The notes under the pieces: model-generated
What the model was told of the DNA's origin: nothing
Database searches by the model: none
Seen by the model: only the letters and a program-made list of their open reading frames with translations
In this document: piece by piece, positions 42,720 to 50,598 of the stretch
Layout: every line of letters starts with the position of its first letter
Position numbering within the stretch: the stretch's first letter is position 1
Assembly (NCBI GenBank): GCA_903862955.1
Contig: CAIPAH010000003.1
Coordinates: 1 to 64,000, forward strand
Source: an uncultured Opitutia bacterium
GTDB taxonomy: Bacteria; Verrucomicrobiota; Verrucomicrobiia; Opitutales; Opitutaceae
Reading direction: 5' to 3'
Length of the DNA stretch: 64,000 bases
Program-made: the position numbers and the translations under genes

Positions 42720-43304
42720 CTAGGCGGCCTTGCGACCCAGCTCGCCGATGCGTCCGAGCCATTTCTGCCGGGACGCGGCGCTCTTGTCCTCAACGAGGCC
42801 GATGAAGGTCTCGCGGATCGGTCGCAGCCCGCAAAAGCCGAGAATGCTGCGCTCCATGCCCTTGAGGCCCTCCGCACGGAAAAAACTTCGATACCACCGC
42901 GCCGGCATGCCCATGGTCATGATCACACGGGCGGATTTGTGCTTCAGCCCCTTTGTGAGCGAGTGGTGGGCGTCATACCGGAACGCGAAGCCCGGCCGCA
43001 GCACTTGCTCGAGGAAGCCCTTCACCAGGGCCGGCATCATGCCGAGCCAGAGCGGGAAAATGAGCACGACGTGATCCGCCCACGCGATCGCCGCCTGGGC
43101 GTCCCGCAGTCCCGCCGGCAGCGGTCCGTCCGTCCATTCGCGTTTGCTGCGTAGGAAGGGAAAGTTGAGTTTCGCCACTTCGACGCGCCGGACCTCGTGC
43201 CCGGTCAGCGTCGCCTCGCGTGCATACGCGTCGGCCAGCGCATGGCCGAAATGTTTCTGGGTCGGGTCCGGGTGGCCCTGCAGGATGACGATCTTTTTGG
43301 GCAT
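42720..43304 (-). CDS. NAD(P)H dehydrogenase (quinone), flavodoxin-like fold
   Basis: 194 residues of the NQO1/KefF/MdaB-type family. The N-terminal KIVILQGHPDPTQKHFGHALADAYA binds the flavin phosphate. DHVVLIFPLWLGMMPALVKGFLEQVLRPGFAFRY is the family signature. Expected to transfer hydride from NAD(P)H to quinones or similar acceptors with FMN or FAD. The C-terminal part is compact (ILGFCGLRPIRETFIGLVED). It lies 111 bases upstream of the kinase on the same strand and diverges from the DksA-like gene. Confidence 0.88.
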   Translation of the reverse strand: MPKKIVILQGHPDPTQKHFGHALADAYAREATLTGHEVRRVEVAKLNFPFLRSKREWTDGPLPAGLRDAQAAIAWADHVVLIFPLWLGMMPALVKGFLEQVLRPGFAFRYDAHHSLTKGLKHKSARVIMTMGMPARWYRSFFRAEGLKGMERSILGFCGLRPIRETFIGLVEDKSAASRQKWLGRIGELGRKAA

Positions 43305-43544
43305 GGTGCGGTGGGACCGGCAAATGCGCCGGCCGCCTTGACTCTATTCCCCTTGCCGCCGTCGCGCTCGGCGAAACTTGTGAATTTCTGGGCGAAAATT
43401 GCCGCGCGCATCCGTGCCGCGCAGCGGTCTCCCGGCGGGCGCGCCGGGCCGGGCAAGGGGTGCGGAGGACTTGGCAAATTCCGCTGAGTCGCCCGGGCCG
43501 GGCGGGTCTAGATTCAGCCCAGCGTGGCTCAACCCCCAAACCCC

Positions 43545-43994
43545 ATGTCAAACCCCAAGCCCGCCTCGTCGGTGAATGGTAATTCGTCGCCGGCTCCCAA
43601 GTCGGCCACTTCGCCCAAACCCCACGTGCCACCCGCGTGGGCCTGGCATCATCGGACGCTGCTGGCGCTGCGCCGGCGGCTTGGCGCCGAGACCCGCCAG
43701 CACCAGTTGGCGTCGGCCGCGACTTCCGTCGGCGGTTCCACCGAGCCCGTCGACACCGTCAGCGACAAACTCGAGCACGAGTTGCTGCTGGCGGAGCTGC
43801 GGCTCGAAGAAAACACCCTCGCCGAAGTCGACGCCGCCCTGACGCGGATCGATACGGGCGTCTACGGCACCTGCGAGGTGACGGGCAAGGCCATCCCCGC
43901 CCAGCGCCTGCGGGCGCTGCCCTGGACCCGCGTCGTGCGCGAGGTCGCGGAACAGCGCGAGCATTCCTCAGATCACCCGCCGGTGGGACGCTGA
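43545..43994 (+). CDS. DksA/TraR-type protein lacking zinc ligands
   Basis: 149 residues from the ATG at 43545; a GTG 21 bases upstream is an alternative. A Pro/Ser-rich lead of about 35 residues is followed by a helical DksA-like region (LLALRRRLGAETRQHQL...LEHELLLAELRLEENTLAEVDAALTRIDTGVYGTCEVTGKAIPAQRLRALPWTRVVREVAEQ). The family zinc finger needs four Cys. Only the first remains (YGTCEVTGK), and the C-terminal pair is replaced by VVREV. Zinc-free DksA paralogues are known in other bacteria. It probably still binds RNA polymerase or acts in stress, but this is uncertain. Confidence 0.8.
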   Translation: MSNPKPASSVNGNSSPAPKSATSPKPHVPPAWAWHHRTLLALRRRLGAETRQHQLASAATSVGGSTEPVDTVSDKLEHELLLAELRLEENTLAEVDAALTRIDTGVYGTCEVTGKAIPAQRLRALPWTRVVREVAEQREHSSDHPPVGR

Positions 43995-44095
43995 AGTTTG
44001 AATCTCGGTCAATGGGCTCGGTTTGGGGCAGTGCAAAACTACGTAGGAAGCCCCATTCCTTTTGCATAGCTTGGGGCGCGTCGCCAAACGGCAGG

Positions 44096-44109
44096 GCAGC
44101 CTAGGCTGC
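44096..44109. promoter_or_regulatory. palindromic operator-like site
   Basis: GCAGCCTAGGCTGC is a perfect 14-bp palindrome ending 16 bases before the ATG of the next gene. The same 131-base gap has CTACGTAG (44039-44046) and GCCCCA/TGGGGC arms. Together they suggest a controlled promoter, but no regulator is identifiable. Confidence 0.4.
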
Positions 44110-44125
44110 TCCATAGAACCCTATC

Positions 44126-45424
44126 ATGGGGATGCGCACTTCTCTGACGGCATTTTTCTTCACCTGCTTCGCCGGCACGTGTCTCGGAGGTTTGGGCAAT
44201 GATGACAGCTGGTTCAACGGTTCACTCGGCACGGCGCCGCCCACGCCTTCATCGTCTCCCGTCGGTGGCGGCGGAAGCTACTATGTCCAGCCGGTGGGTC
44301 CGCCACCGCCGACCAAGGAGGAGTTGGAACTGAAGGATCTCGCGGAGGCGTCCGACGACTATGTTGACCGGGGCAACAAATGGTACCGGAACGGCAAATG
44401 GGAGTCCGCGATCGCATTTTACAAAAAGGCGCTCAAGGAAAATCCGGACAACGACGAGGCCCTGCACAACCTGAAGAAGGCCGAGCAAAATCTCGCCCTC
44501 GAGCAGCAACGGGCGCGCGACGAGCAAATGCGGCGGATCGCGGAAATCGAGCGTCAGGATCGAGAGCGGGCGGCGGAGCAGCAGCGCATGGTTGCCGAGC
44601 GTGACAAGGTCATCGACAACGACCGGCAGTATCACAACGCGCAGCTGGAGCGCCTGATGGTGGAAACCGACCACATCGTGGTCCCGCCTCCGCCGGTGCC
44701 CCCGCACATCCATGAGGGCATCCTGCTGGGCCTGTTCGATCCGCAGGACGAGGGGGAGTCCAGCCTGGGCGGAGCCAACAGCCCGTTCTCCGGGCATCCG
44801 TATGAGAAGGGCGCCATTTTCGCCAGTGCCGACTCCAAGACCGCGCATGAGGCGATGCGGGGCCTGCTCGATAACCTGACGGTGGGCGAATACACGCTCA
44901 ACACCCCTTACGGGAAACAGCTGATTGAGCGATTGAACGGCACCCAATTCGACCGGCTCATCGCCCACAGTAACGGCGCCACGATTGCCGAGGCGCTGAT
45001 CAAGCGCGGCGTGATCAAGGTGGATGAGTTGAATGTCGTGGGCGGTGACCGGTCCCTCATCAACCAGGCCGGTTACCAAAACCTCATCGATTCCGGCCGG
45101 GTCAAACGCATCGTCGTCTGGATCAACCCGGGTGACGCGATTCCGGTCGGCAGTTCACTCAGCTATGTTTCGCCCATGGGTGGCGTGAACGTCGCGCCAC
45201 TCCTGACCTCGGCCGAGCATTATGCTAATGTGCTGACCGGCAATCACCAGGGTGGGGATGGCAAGACCGTGGAATACCGGCTGCTCAAGGGTCCGGACTA
45301 TGCCGGGCAGAGCCTGCATGCGGACAAGACCATCTTTGCCGCCCACGATCTGAAGAGCGCCTACCTGCCCAACATTGCCCAATTTTTCAGGAAGAACAGC
45401 AGTCCCGATTCAACCACACCTTAG
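44126..45424 (+). CDS. TPR protein with alpha/beta-hydrolase-like C-terminal domain
   Basis: 432 residues. A probable signal peptide (1-22, SLTAFFFTCFAGTCLGG) is followed by a Pro/Gly/Ser-rich stretch, a TPR unit (about 76-112, YVDRGNKWYRNGKWESAIAFYKKALKENPDN), and a Gln/Arg/Glu-rich coiled coil (115-180). The C-terminal domain (about 235-425) has a nucleophile-elbow-like FDRLIAHSNGATIAEAL (S282), NPGDAIP (D337) and FAAHDLKSAY (H407), in the order and spacing of a hydrolase triad. I cannot name the family. It is likely exported and followed after 7 bases by a membrane-anchored protein. Base composition is slightly less GC-rich than its neighbours. Confidence 0.75.
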   Translation: MGMRTSLTAFFFTCFAGTCLGGLGNDDSWFNGSLGTAPPTPSSSPVGGGGSYYVQPVGPPPPTKEELELKDLAEASDDYVDRGNKWYRNGKWESAIAFYKKALKENPDNDEALHNLKKAEQNLALEQQRARDEQMRRIAEIERQDRERAAEQQRMVAERDKVIDNDRQYHNAQLERLMVETDHIVVPPPPVPPHIHEGILLGLFDPQDEGESSLGGANSPFSGHPYEKGAIFASADSKTAHEAMRGLLDNLTVGEYTLNTPYGKQLIERLNGTQFDRLIAHSNGATIAEALIKRGVIKVDELNVVGGDRSLINQAGYQNLIDSGRVKRIVVWINPGDAIPVGSSLSYVSPMGGVNVAPLLTSAEHYANVLTGNHQGGDGKTVEYRLLKGPDYAGQSLHADKTIFAAHDLKSAYLPNIAQFFRKNSSPDSTTP

Positions 45425-45431
45425 CTCCCTC

Positions 45432-45923
45432 ATGAAAATCACCCGTCCCCTCAACCTCACCCTGTTTGCGCTCAATGCCGCGTTGATCGTGGCGGCGGCC
45501 CATTGGCTCGGTTGCGCCACCCCCACGCGTCATGAGGCCCCCCGCGCACCGGGGATGTACGGACTTACCGGATGGGGCGGTAACTCAACCTGGCGTGACG
45601 GCAACACCAACAAGGCCTCCGATCTGGACGTTTCCGGCACGGTTGGGAGTCCACTTTATGTCCAGGGTTGTCGGGCCGAGATTGTGCCCTCCAATGTCGG
45701 TTGGACGGCTAATCACCGGGTTCTAACGGGAGAATTGCCCCCAGGAATGCACTTCTCGGACAACGGTTCCACGATCGAGGGAGTTCCAACGGAGCGGGGG
45801 CATTGGATTGTTACCTTGGAACTCTACGATATTAAAAAGAACGACGAACCGGACTTCACTTATTTCGGCATTATCCAAACCGTGCGTTTTCACATCACGG
45901 GCAGCGGCGAGGTCCACCAATAG
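45432..45923 (+). CDS. membrane-anchored protein with putative Ig-like domain
   Basis: 163 residues. An N-terminal hydrophobic helix (about 6-28) ends in HWLGCAT, a possible but atypical lipobox (Trp at -3). The mature part contains a GxxG-rich start and a segment VLTGELPPGMHFSDNGSTIEGVPTERGHWIVTLELYD, which is the signature of the putative Ig (He_PIG) domain (LPxGLxxxxxGxIxGxPT). It would be anchored at the cell envelope. The stop is followed at once by the GTG start of the Lgt-like gene. Function unknown. Confidence 0.72.
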   Translation: MKITRPLNLTLFALNAALIVAAAHWLGCATPTRHEAPRAPGMYGLTGWGGNSTWRDGNTNKASDLDVSGTVGSPLYVQGCRAEIVPSNVGWTANHRVLTGELPPGMHFSDNGSTIEGVPTERGHWIVTLELYDIKKNDEPDFTYFGIIQTVRFHITGSGEVHQ

Positions 45924-46727
45924 GTGCACCCCGTTCTGTTTCGCATCGGGACCTGGCCGCTCAGCAGCTATGTTGTCCTGCTGGGCATTGCCGCCTTGGT
46001 CTCGCTATGGTATTTCAAGTCCCTCGAGCCCCGAATGGAGTTCGGCGGGCGGGGTGATTTCTGGCTGCTGACCAACCTCATCGTCTTCATGGGGATGGTC
46101 GGCGGATGGCTGCTGGCCGTGGGTCTGCGGCTGCCAGGCGCCGGCCGTTGGGATTTTTCCGCCGAAGGGCTGCCCACGTTCGGCGTCCTGCCGGGTGTAG
46201 TGGCAGGCGTCTGGCTCTTTACCAAGCTGCGGCCGGGACATTTTCTCCACCTCTTGGATTTTGTGTTTGTCGTGGTTCCCGTATGCCATGGCATTGCCCG
46301 GCTGGGCTGTTTCCTGGCCGGGTGCTGCTACGGTCGACCCGTGGCGTCGCCTCTGCCGTGGTCCGTGGTCTTCCACGACCCTCAGTCGGAAATTCCGGCC
46401 CGGTTGCTGGGGTTCCCGCTGCATCCCACCCAGCTCTATGAGGCCACGGGGGATTTTGTGCTCGCGGCCTTCCTTGGGCTGGTTCTCCTGCCGCGAGTCC
46501 GGGCCAAAACCGTCCCGCCGGGATCAGTGTGCCTGGCCTATTTCGCGGGTTACGGACTGGTGCGCTTGGTGGTGGATTTTTACCGGGGAGATACGCCGGC
46601 GGCGGGGCTAAGCTCCGCGCAGATCCTGGCCTTGGTGGCGCTTGGGTTGGCGATTTTCGTTTGGGCCGTTCGCCTCGCTGTGGAAAATAATTCAGGATCG
46701 CCACCGCACTCCCACGTCGGCGACTGA
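45924..46727 (+). CDS. prolipoprotein diacylglyceryl transferase family protein
   Basis: 267 residues with seven or so hydrophobic helices. GTG start directly after the previous stop. It shows the Lgt-family features FLHLLDFVFVVVPVCHGIARLGCFLAGCCYGRP and HPTQLYEATGDF, corresponding to the catalytic Arg/His region. The standard GRxGNFxNxE signature is changed to ARLGCFLAGCCYG, as in the Cys-containing branch of the family. Lgt transfers diacylglycerol to the lipobox Cys. Whether this one is the main enzyme or a dedicated paralogue for the preceding proteins cannot be told here. Confidence 0.78.
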   Translation: MHPVLFRIGTWPLSSYVVLLGIAALVSLWYFKSLEPRMEFGGRGDFWLLTNLIVFMGMVGGWLLAVGLRLPGAGRWDFSAEGLPTFGVLPGVVAGVWLFTKLRPGHFLHLLDFVFVVVPVCHGIARLGCFLAGCCYGRPVASPLPWSVVFHDPQSEIPARLLGFPLHPTQLYEATGDFVLAAFLGLVLLPRVRAKTVPPGSVCLAYFAGYGLVRLVVDFYRGDTPAAGLSSAQILALVALGLAIFVWAVRLAVENNSGSPPHSHVGD

Positions 46728-46786
46728 TCCCTAAGACTGAGCTTGCACGCGCGGCTGCATCCAACTCCGCTCACCCTATCTTCCCC

Positions 46787-47215
46787 ATGGAACCCCGCCT
46801 CAGCATCCTCACGCTCGGCGTGAGAAACTTTTCCGCCTCGTTCCGGTTTTATCGCGACGGCCTGGGATTCCAGACCAAGGCGAAGGAGACGGACGGAATC
46901 GCGTGGTTTACCACCACCTCCGGCGTGCTGCTCGGGCTTTATCCAATCGACAAGCTGGCCGAGGACATCGGGCCCGACGTGCAGCCGCGGCCGGGGTTTT
47001 CGGGCATCACGCTCGCCCACAACGTCCGCCAAAAGGAGCAGGTCGCGCAGGTGCTAGCGTTCGCGGAGCAGGCGGGCGGGAAGATCGTCAAGCCCGCGCA
47101 GGATGTGTTCTGGGGCGGCCACGCCGGCTATTTCACGGACCCCGACGGCTATCATTGGGAAGTCGCGTGGAATCCGGGCGCGACCTGGGATGCCGCCGGC
47201 AACCTGACGATTTGA
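46787..47215 (+). CDS. VOC (glyoxalase/bleomycin-resistance) family protein
   Basis: 142 residues with the VOC fold pattern: LSILTLGVRNFSASFRFYRDGLGFQ at the start, GVLLGLYP in the first half, and GGHAGYFTDPDGYHWEVAWNPG in the second, giving the usual Tyr/Glu metal-site positions. Members bind divalent metals and include glyoxalase I-like and dioxygenase-like enzymes. The substrate is not predictable. It starts 59 bases after the Lgt-like gene and precedes a PhyH-type oxygenase. Confidence 0.85.
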   Translation: MEPRLSILTLGVRNFSASFRFYRDGLGFQTKAKETDGIAWFTTTSGVLLGLYPIDKLAEDIGPDVQPRPGFSGITLAHNVRQKEQVAQVLAFAEQAGGKIVKPAQDVFWGGHAGYFTDPDGYHWEVAWNPGATWDAAGNLTI

Positions 47216-47255
47216 AGGTAGACCACCACCGCGCCATCCCCTACGGATTTCTCCC

Positions 47256-48101
47256 ATGCCTGTTTCCCTCGCCAAGGAAGAGCGTGACCTGAGTTTCCTG
47301 CCCACCGTGAATCCCTCGCCGCGTCGCCTGACGCCGGCGCAGATCGCGACCTACAACGAGTCGGGCTATGTGATGCCGCTGGATGCCTTCACCCCGGCCG
47401 AGGCGGCGCGGAACCGCGCGTATTTCGACGACCTGCTCACGAAGGTCCAGCAGGCCCGCAGCGACCTCGATGCGTATTCGATCAACGGCTTCCACGTCCA
47501 TTGCGCGGGGCTCTACGACATCGTGACGAACCCGATCATCCTCGACTACGTGCAGGACATCCTCGGTCCGAACTTCATCTGCTGGGGCAGCCATTTCTTC
47601 TGCAAGCTCGCCCACGATCCCCGCAAGGTGGCCTGGCACCAGGACGCGTCCTACTGGCCGCTCACGCCCGCGCGTACCGTCACGGTGTGGCTGGCGATTG
47701 ACGACGCCGACCGCAGCAACGCGGCGATGAAGTTCCTGCCCGGCACGCACCGCCAGGGCCACTTGAAGTGGCGCGAGGTCGCCAAGGACCAGGCGGTGCT
47801 CAATCAGGAGATCGAGAACACCGCGCAAATGGGCGAGCCGGTTTACGATGTGCTCCGGGCGGGCCAATTTTCACTGCACGCCGACATGCTGGCCCACGGC
47901 TCGGACCCCAACGGCTCCGACCGCCGCCGCTGCGGGCTGACCATCCGCTACTGCCCCACGAACGTCCGGTCGCTCAATGTGCACTGGACCAAGGGAGCCA
48001 TCCTCTGCCGCGGCACGGACAACGCGGGCCACTGGACTTACAATTCCCGTCCGCCGGGCGAGAATTTCCAGGCCATCGTCAAGGCCATCGGCGCCAACTG
48101 A
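47256..48101 (+). CDS. phytanoyl-CoA dioxygenase (PhyH) family protein
   Basis: 281 residues. Fe(II)/2-oxoglutarate-dependent oxygenase fold with the facial triad H128 and D130 (AWHQDASYWPL) and H214 (MLAHGSDPNGSDRRRCGLTIRY), plus a downstream Arg for 2-oxoglutarate. LTPAQIATYNESGYVMPLDAF is the typical PhyH start. Bacterial members hydroxylate varied small molecules, and the substrate cannot be predicted. It lies between VOC and GFA enzymes. Confidence 0.88.
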   Translation: MPVSLAKEERDLSFLPTVNPSPRRLTPAQIATYNESGYVMPLDAFTPAEAARNRAYFDDLLTKVQQARSDLDAYSINGFHVHCAGLYDIVTNPIILDYVQDILGPNFICWGSHFFCKLAHDPRKVAWHQDASYWPLTPARTVTVWLAIDDADRSNAAMKFLPGTHRQGHLKWREVAKDQAVLNQEIENTAQMGEPVYDVLRAGQFSLHADMLAHGSDPNGSDRRRCGLTIRYCPTNVRSLNVHWTKGAILCRGTDNAGHWTYNSRPPGENFQAIVKAIGAN

Positions 48102-48117
48102 GCGGCGGGAACCGACC

Positions 48118-48579
48118 ATGTCTGAGTCGCGCATGACTGGAGCCTGCCTCTGCGGCGCGGTGGCCTACGAATTCAGCGGCGAGCCGATCATGCTCTACGC
48201 CTGTCATTGCGCGGACTGCCAGACCGCGACCGGGAGTGCCTTCGTCCTCGCCCTGCGGGTGCCGGCCGGGACGATCCGCCCCACGCGTGGGCAGCCCAAG
48301 CCCTACGTCCGGGCCCGCGCCGACGGCCGGAAGAGAAACATTCTCCGGTGCCCCGAATGCCTCACGGCCCTCTGGAGCGAACAGCTCGGACCGAGCGACT
48401 ACGCGACGATTTACGCGGGAACGCTGGACAGTTCGCCCGCACTGCAACCTGAGGTGCATATCTGGACGGACGATGCCCAACCTTGGATCGTGTTGCCGCA
48501 GGGCGTGCCCAGGTTTCCTCGAAACCCGCCGGACATGGACGCCTTGACGCGAACCTTGCAATCGGCGCGCAAACCCTGA
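48118..48579 (+). CDS. GFA family zinc protein (Gfa/CENP-V fold)
   Basis: 153 residues from the ATG at 48118. The zinc-binding pattern is complete: CLCGAVAYEF (C10, C12), CHCADCQ (C29, C31, C34) and CPEC (about C82, C85). The family is named after glutathione-dependent formaldehyde-activating enzyme, but most members have unknown function. It starts 16 bases after the PhyH gene, so the two may be co-transcribed. Confidence 0.88.
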   Translation: MSESRMTGACLCGAVAYEFSGEPIMLYACHCADCQTATGSAFVLALRVPAGTIRPTRGQPKPYVRARADGRKRNILRCPECLTALWSEQLGPSDYATIYAGTLDSSPALQPEVHIWTDDAQPWIVLPQGVPRFPRNPPDMDALTRTLQSARKP

Positions 48580-48588
48580 CGGCGGGAG

Positions 48589-48957
48589 TCAGGCTTGCCC
48601 TGCAGCGGGTTTCTTGACCGCGTTCTCAATCGCGGAAATGAGCTCCTGCAGGGCGAACGGCTTTGCAATCAACTGCGTGGCGCCCAGCGCGCCGGCGATC
48701 GCGAGGGGCGCGCGGCTGCCGGAGATCGCGATAATCGGCAGGGTGGGGAATTGCTCGCGCAAAACCCGGATCGTGGGCAGGCCGCCGTGAGGCATGACGA
48801 TGTCGGTGAGAATCAGGTCGGCCTGCTGCTGCCGAAACAGCGCCAGTCCGTCGAAGCCATTGCCGGCCACGGTCACCTCGTGTCCCTCCTGAGTCAGCAC
48901 GCCGCACAACATGTCGCGAAAGGGCTGGTCGTCGTCGATCAGGATGATGCGGGCCAT
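48589..48957 (-). CDS. single-domain response regulator
   Basis: 122 residues from the ATG at 48957; the frame is open further but the receiver fold begins at MARIILIDDDQ. Acidic pocket D8-D10, phosphoacceptor D52 (LILTDIVMPHGG), S/T in AISGS and K in LIAKPF are all present. There is no output domain, so it acts as a CheY/Spo0F-like relay. No kinase is adjacent. It might serve the hybrid kinase at 40605-42608, but this is speculation. Confidence 0.9.
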   Translation of the reverse strand: MARIILIDDDQPFRDMLCGVLTQEGHEVTVAGNGFDGLALFRQQQADLILTDIVMPHGGLPTIRVLREQFPTLPIIAISGSRAPLAIAGALGATQLIAKPFALQELISAIENAVKKPAAGQA

Positions 48958-49131
48958 GGGTTCAAAATGTGCGTGCGGTCGGCGCCGGAGCTGCCAGTCG
49001 CCTCGTGTCCAATCGGCCGGGCCGGGCGGAACTGTTTGTAAGATTACGGTGAACTTGGGCCGCCGGACGACCGCCAGTGAGGCCTCTCCCGGGTAATGTA
49101 ACTGCCGGCGCCGGTCGCGCATGCGGCGCGG

Positions 49132-49584
49132 TCAGTGCGCGTTGCTTTTGGCTGCGGGTTTGCCGTTGAAGACCACGAGGTGCTCGAGCCCGAGCAGGCC
49201 GCGGCGCACCTTCCACTTCAGGTCGCCGCGGAGGCGTTCCTTTTGGATCAGGGCGAGGAATTCAACGAGGGTGAGGCCGCGGACGAGTTGCTCGTTGAGC
49301 CGGACGATCTCATCTCCGGGACTGAATCCGGCTTTCTCGGCCGTGCTGCCGGGAATGACGTCGACAACCGTGGCCCAGTAAATGGTCGCGGTGGGATCGC
49401 TGGCGTCCGCCTTGTTCATCGCGAAGTTGACGCCGATCGAGCCAAGCACCGAGGCGGTCACCTCCACCCGCTTCATCGTCACGGCCCGGCCCCGGGACTC
49501 GGCCGCCATGTCGGCCGCCTGGCTCAAGGCGTCCGGTGACGGGCTGGCCGGGAGAGCGGCCAGGATCAGGAGGGCCAGGAACAT
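49132..49584 (-). CDS. PDZ-domain protein with signal peptide
   Basis: 150 residues from the ATG at 49584, chosen because it opens a signal peptide (MFLALLILAALPASPS). The PDZ domain (about 75-135) shows YWATVVDVIPGSTAEKAGFSPGDEIVRLNEQLVRGLTLVEFLALI, with the usual carboxylate-binding loop partly changed. No protease domain is present. It probably works as a periplasmic protein-binding module. It lies between a response regulator and an SDR on the minus strand. Confidence 0.75.
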   Translation of the reverse strand: MFLALLILAALPASPSPDALSQAADMAAESRGRAVTMKRVEVTASVLGSIGVNFAMNKADASDPTATIYWATVVDVIPGSTAEKAGFSPGDEIVRLNEQLVRGLTLVEFLALIQKERLRGDLKWKVRRGLLGLEHLVVFNGKPAAKSNAH

Positions 49585-49648
49585 GACGGAGCCAACGAGG
49601 GCATCGGGGTGGGGTGCGTGCCTCCTAGACGCTCGGCAGGTCGGCGGG

Positions 49649-50404
49649 TTACCCGCGCATGTCCATGCCACCATCCACTGTCAGCGTCATGCCGGTCACA
49701 AACTCCGCGAGCGGCGAAAGCAGGTAGACGGTCGCGCCGGCGATGTCCTCGGGCCGCCCGATGCGGCCGAGGGGAAACCCCGCGATGATTTTGTCGCGCC
49801 CGATTCGCGCAAAGGAATCCTGGGCCATGTCCGTGTCGGTCCACGCGGGCGCCACGCAATTGACGCGGATCTTCGCCGGCGCGAGTTCCTTGGCCATGCT
49901 CTTCATGAACATGATCTGGCCCGCCTTGCTCGTGGCGTAGGCCGAATAGGGGTCGCTGCCGCGCTGGCCGGCGGTGGAGCTGTAGATGACGATGCCACCG
50001 GTGCCGGCTTTCTTCAGGTGCGGGACGGCGGCCTTCACCGCAAGGAAGGTACCAGTGAGGTTGGTCGCGAGCACGCGGTTCCAGAGCTCGAGTGACATCT
50101 CCTCGATGGGCTTGCCGTCGAAAATCCCTGCGGAGACCACGAGTCCACTCAACCCACCCAGCGCCGCGGCGGCGCGGTCGACGGCCCCCTTGATTTCGGA
50201 CTCGTTGGTGACATCCGCCTGGACGGCGAGCGACTTGCGGCCGAGGGCCTCGATTTTCTTCACGGTCGCGAGCGCGGCCGCCCGGTCGCGGGCGTAGCCA
50301 ACGGCGACATCTGCCCCGGCCTCGGCGGCCAGCAGCGCAGCTGCGCGGCCGATGCCACGACTCCCGCCGGTGACGAAGATGCGCTGGCCGGTCAAGTTGA
50401 GCAT
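49649..50404 (-). CDS. short-chain dehydrogenase/reductase (FabG-like)
   Basis: 251 residues from the ATG at 50404. Classical SDR: cofactor motif TGGSRGIG (12-19), NNAG-equivalent VSAG, S143, Y156 and K160 (YSAYATSKAGQIMF) as catalytic residues, and a C-terminal GRPEDIAGATVYLLSPLAEFVTGMTLTVDGGMDM as in 3-oxoacyl-ACP reductases. Arg41 after the second strand hints at NADP preference. It probably reduces a 3-oxoacyl thioester or another ketone. The repeat at 50461-50540 lies in its divergent upstream region. Confidence 0.9.
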   Translation of the reverse strand: MLNLTGQRIFVTGGSRGIGRAAALLAAEAGADVAVGYARDRAAALATVKKIEALGRKSLAVQADVTNESEIKGAVDRAAAALGGLSGLVVSAGIFDGKPIEEMSLELWNRVLATNLTGTFLAVKAAVPHLKKAGTGGIVIYSSTAGQRGSDPYSAYATSKAGQIMFMKSMAKELAPAKIRVNCVAPAWTDTDMAQDSFARIGRDKIIAGFPLGRIGRPEDIAGATVYLLSPLAEFVTGMTLTVDGGMDMRG

Positions 50405-50460
50405 GGGGCAAAATCTGCGGCGGCCAATTTGGGTGGCGAGCCGAATTGCAGCCGGAGATG

Positions 50461-50540
50461 GCCACGAAGAGGCACAACAAGGCACAAGAAAGTTCGGTTC
50501 TATCGACGTCATCTTTGTGCTTCTTGTGCCTCTTCGCGGC
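50461..50540. repeat. palindromic repeat, family A copy 2
   Basis: GCCACGAAGAGGCACAA (50461-50477) pairs with 50524-50540 (16 of 17), with a second AAGGCACAAG arm inside. The sequence is close to the right arm of the copy at 31436-31558. It occupies the gap between the divergent SDR gene and recN. Confidence 0.75.
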
Positions 50541-50598
50541 TAATTTCCGTTAGAAGTGGCTTTGACGTGTGCCGCCCGCTTGTTCATCGGTAACCGCC

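Noticed and set aside
40632-43154. 840-codon plus-strand frame opposite the hybrid kinase and quinone reductase
   Set aside because: Spans two motif-rich minus-strand genes. Its translation shows no domain and is typical of high-GC antisense reading.
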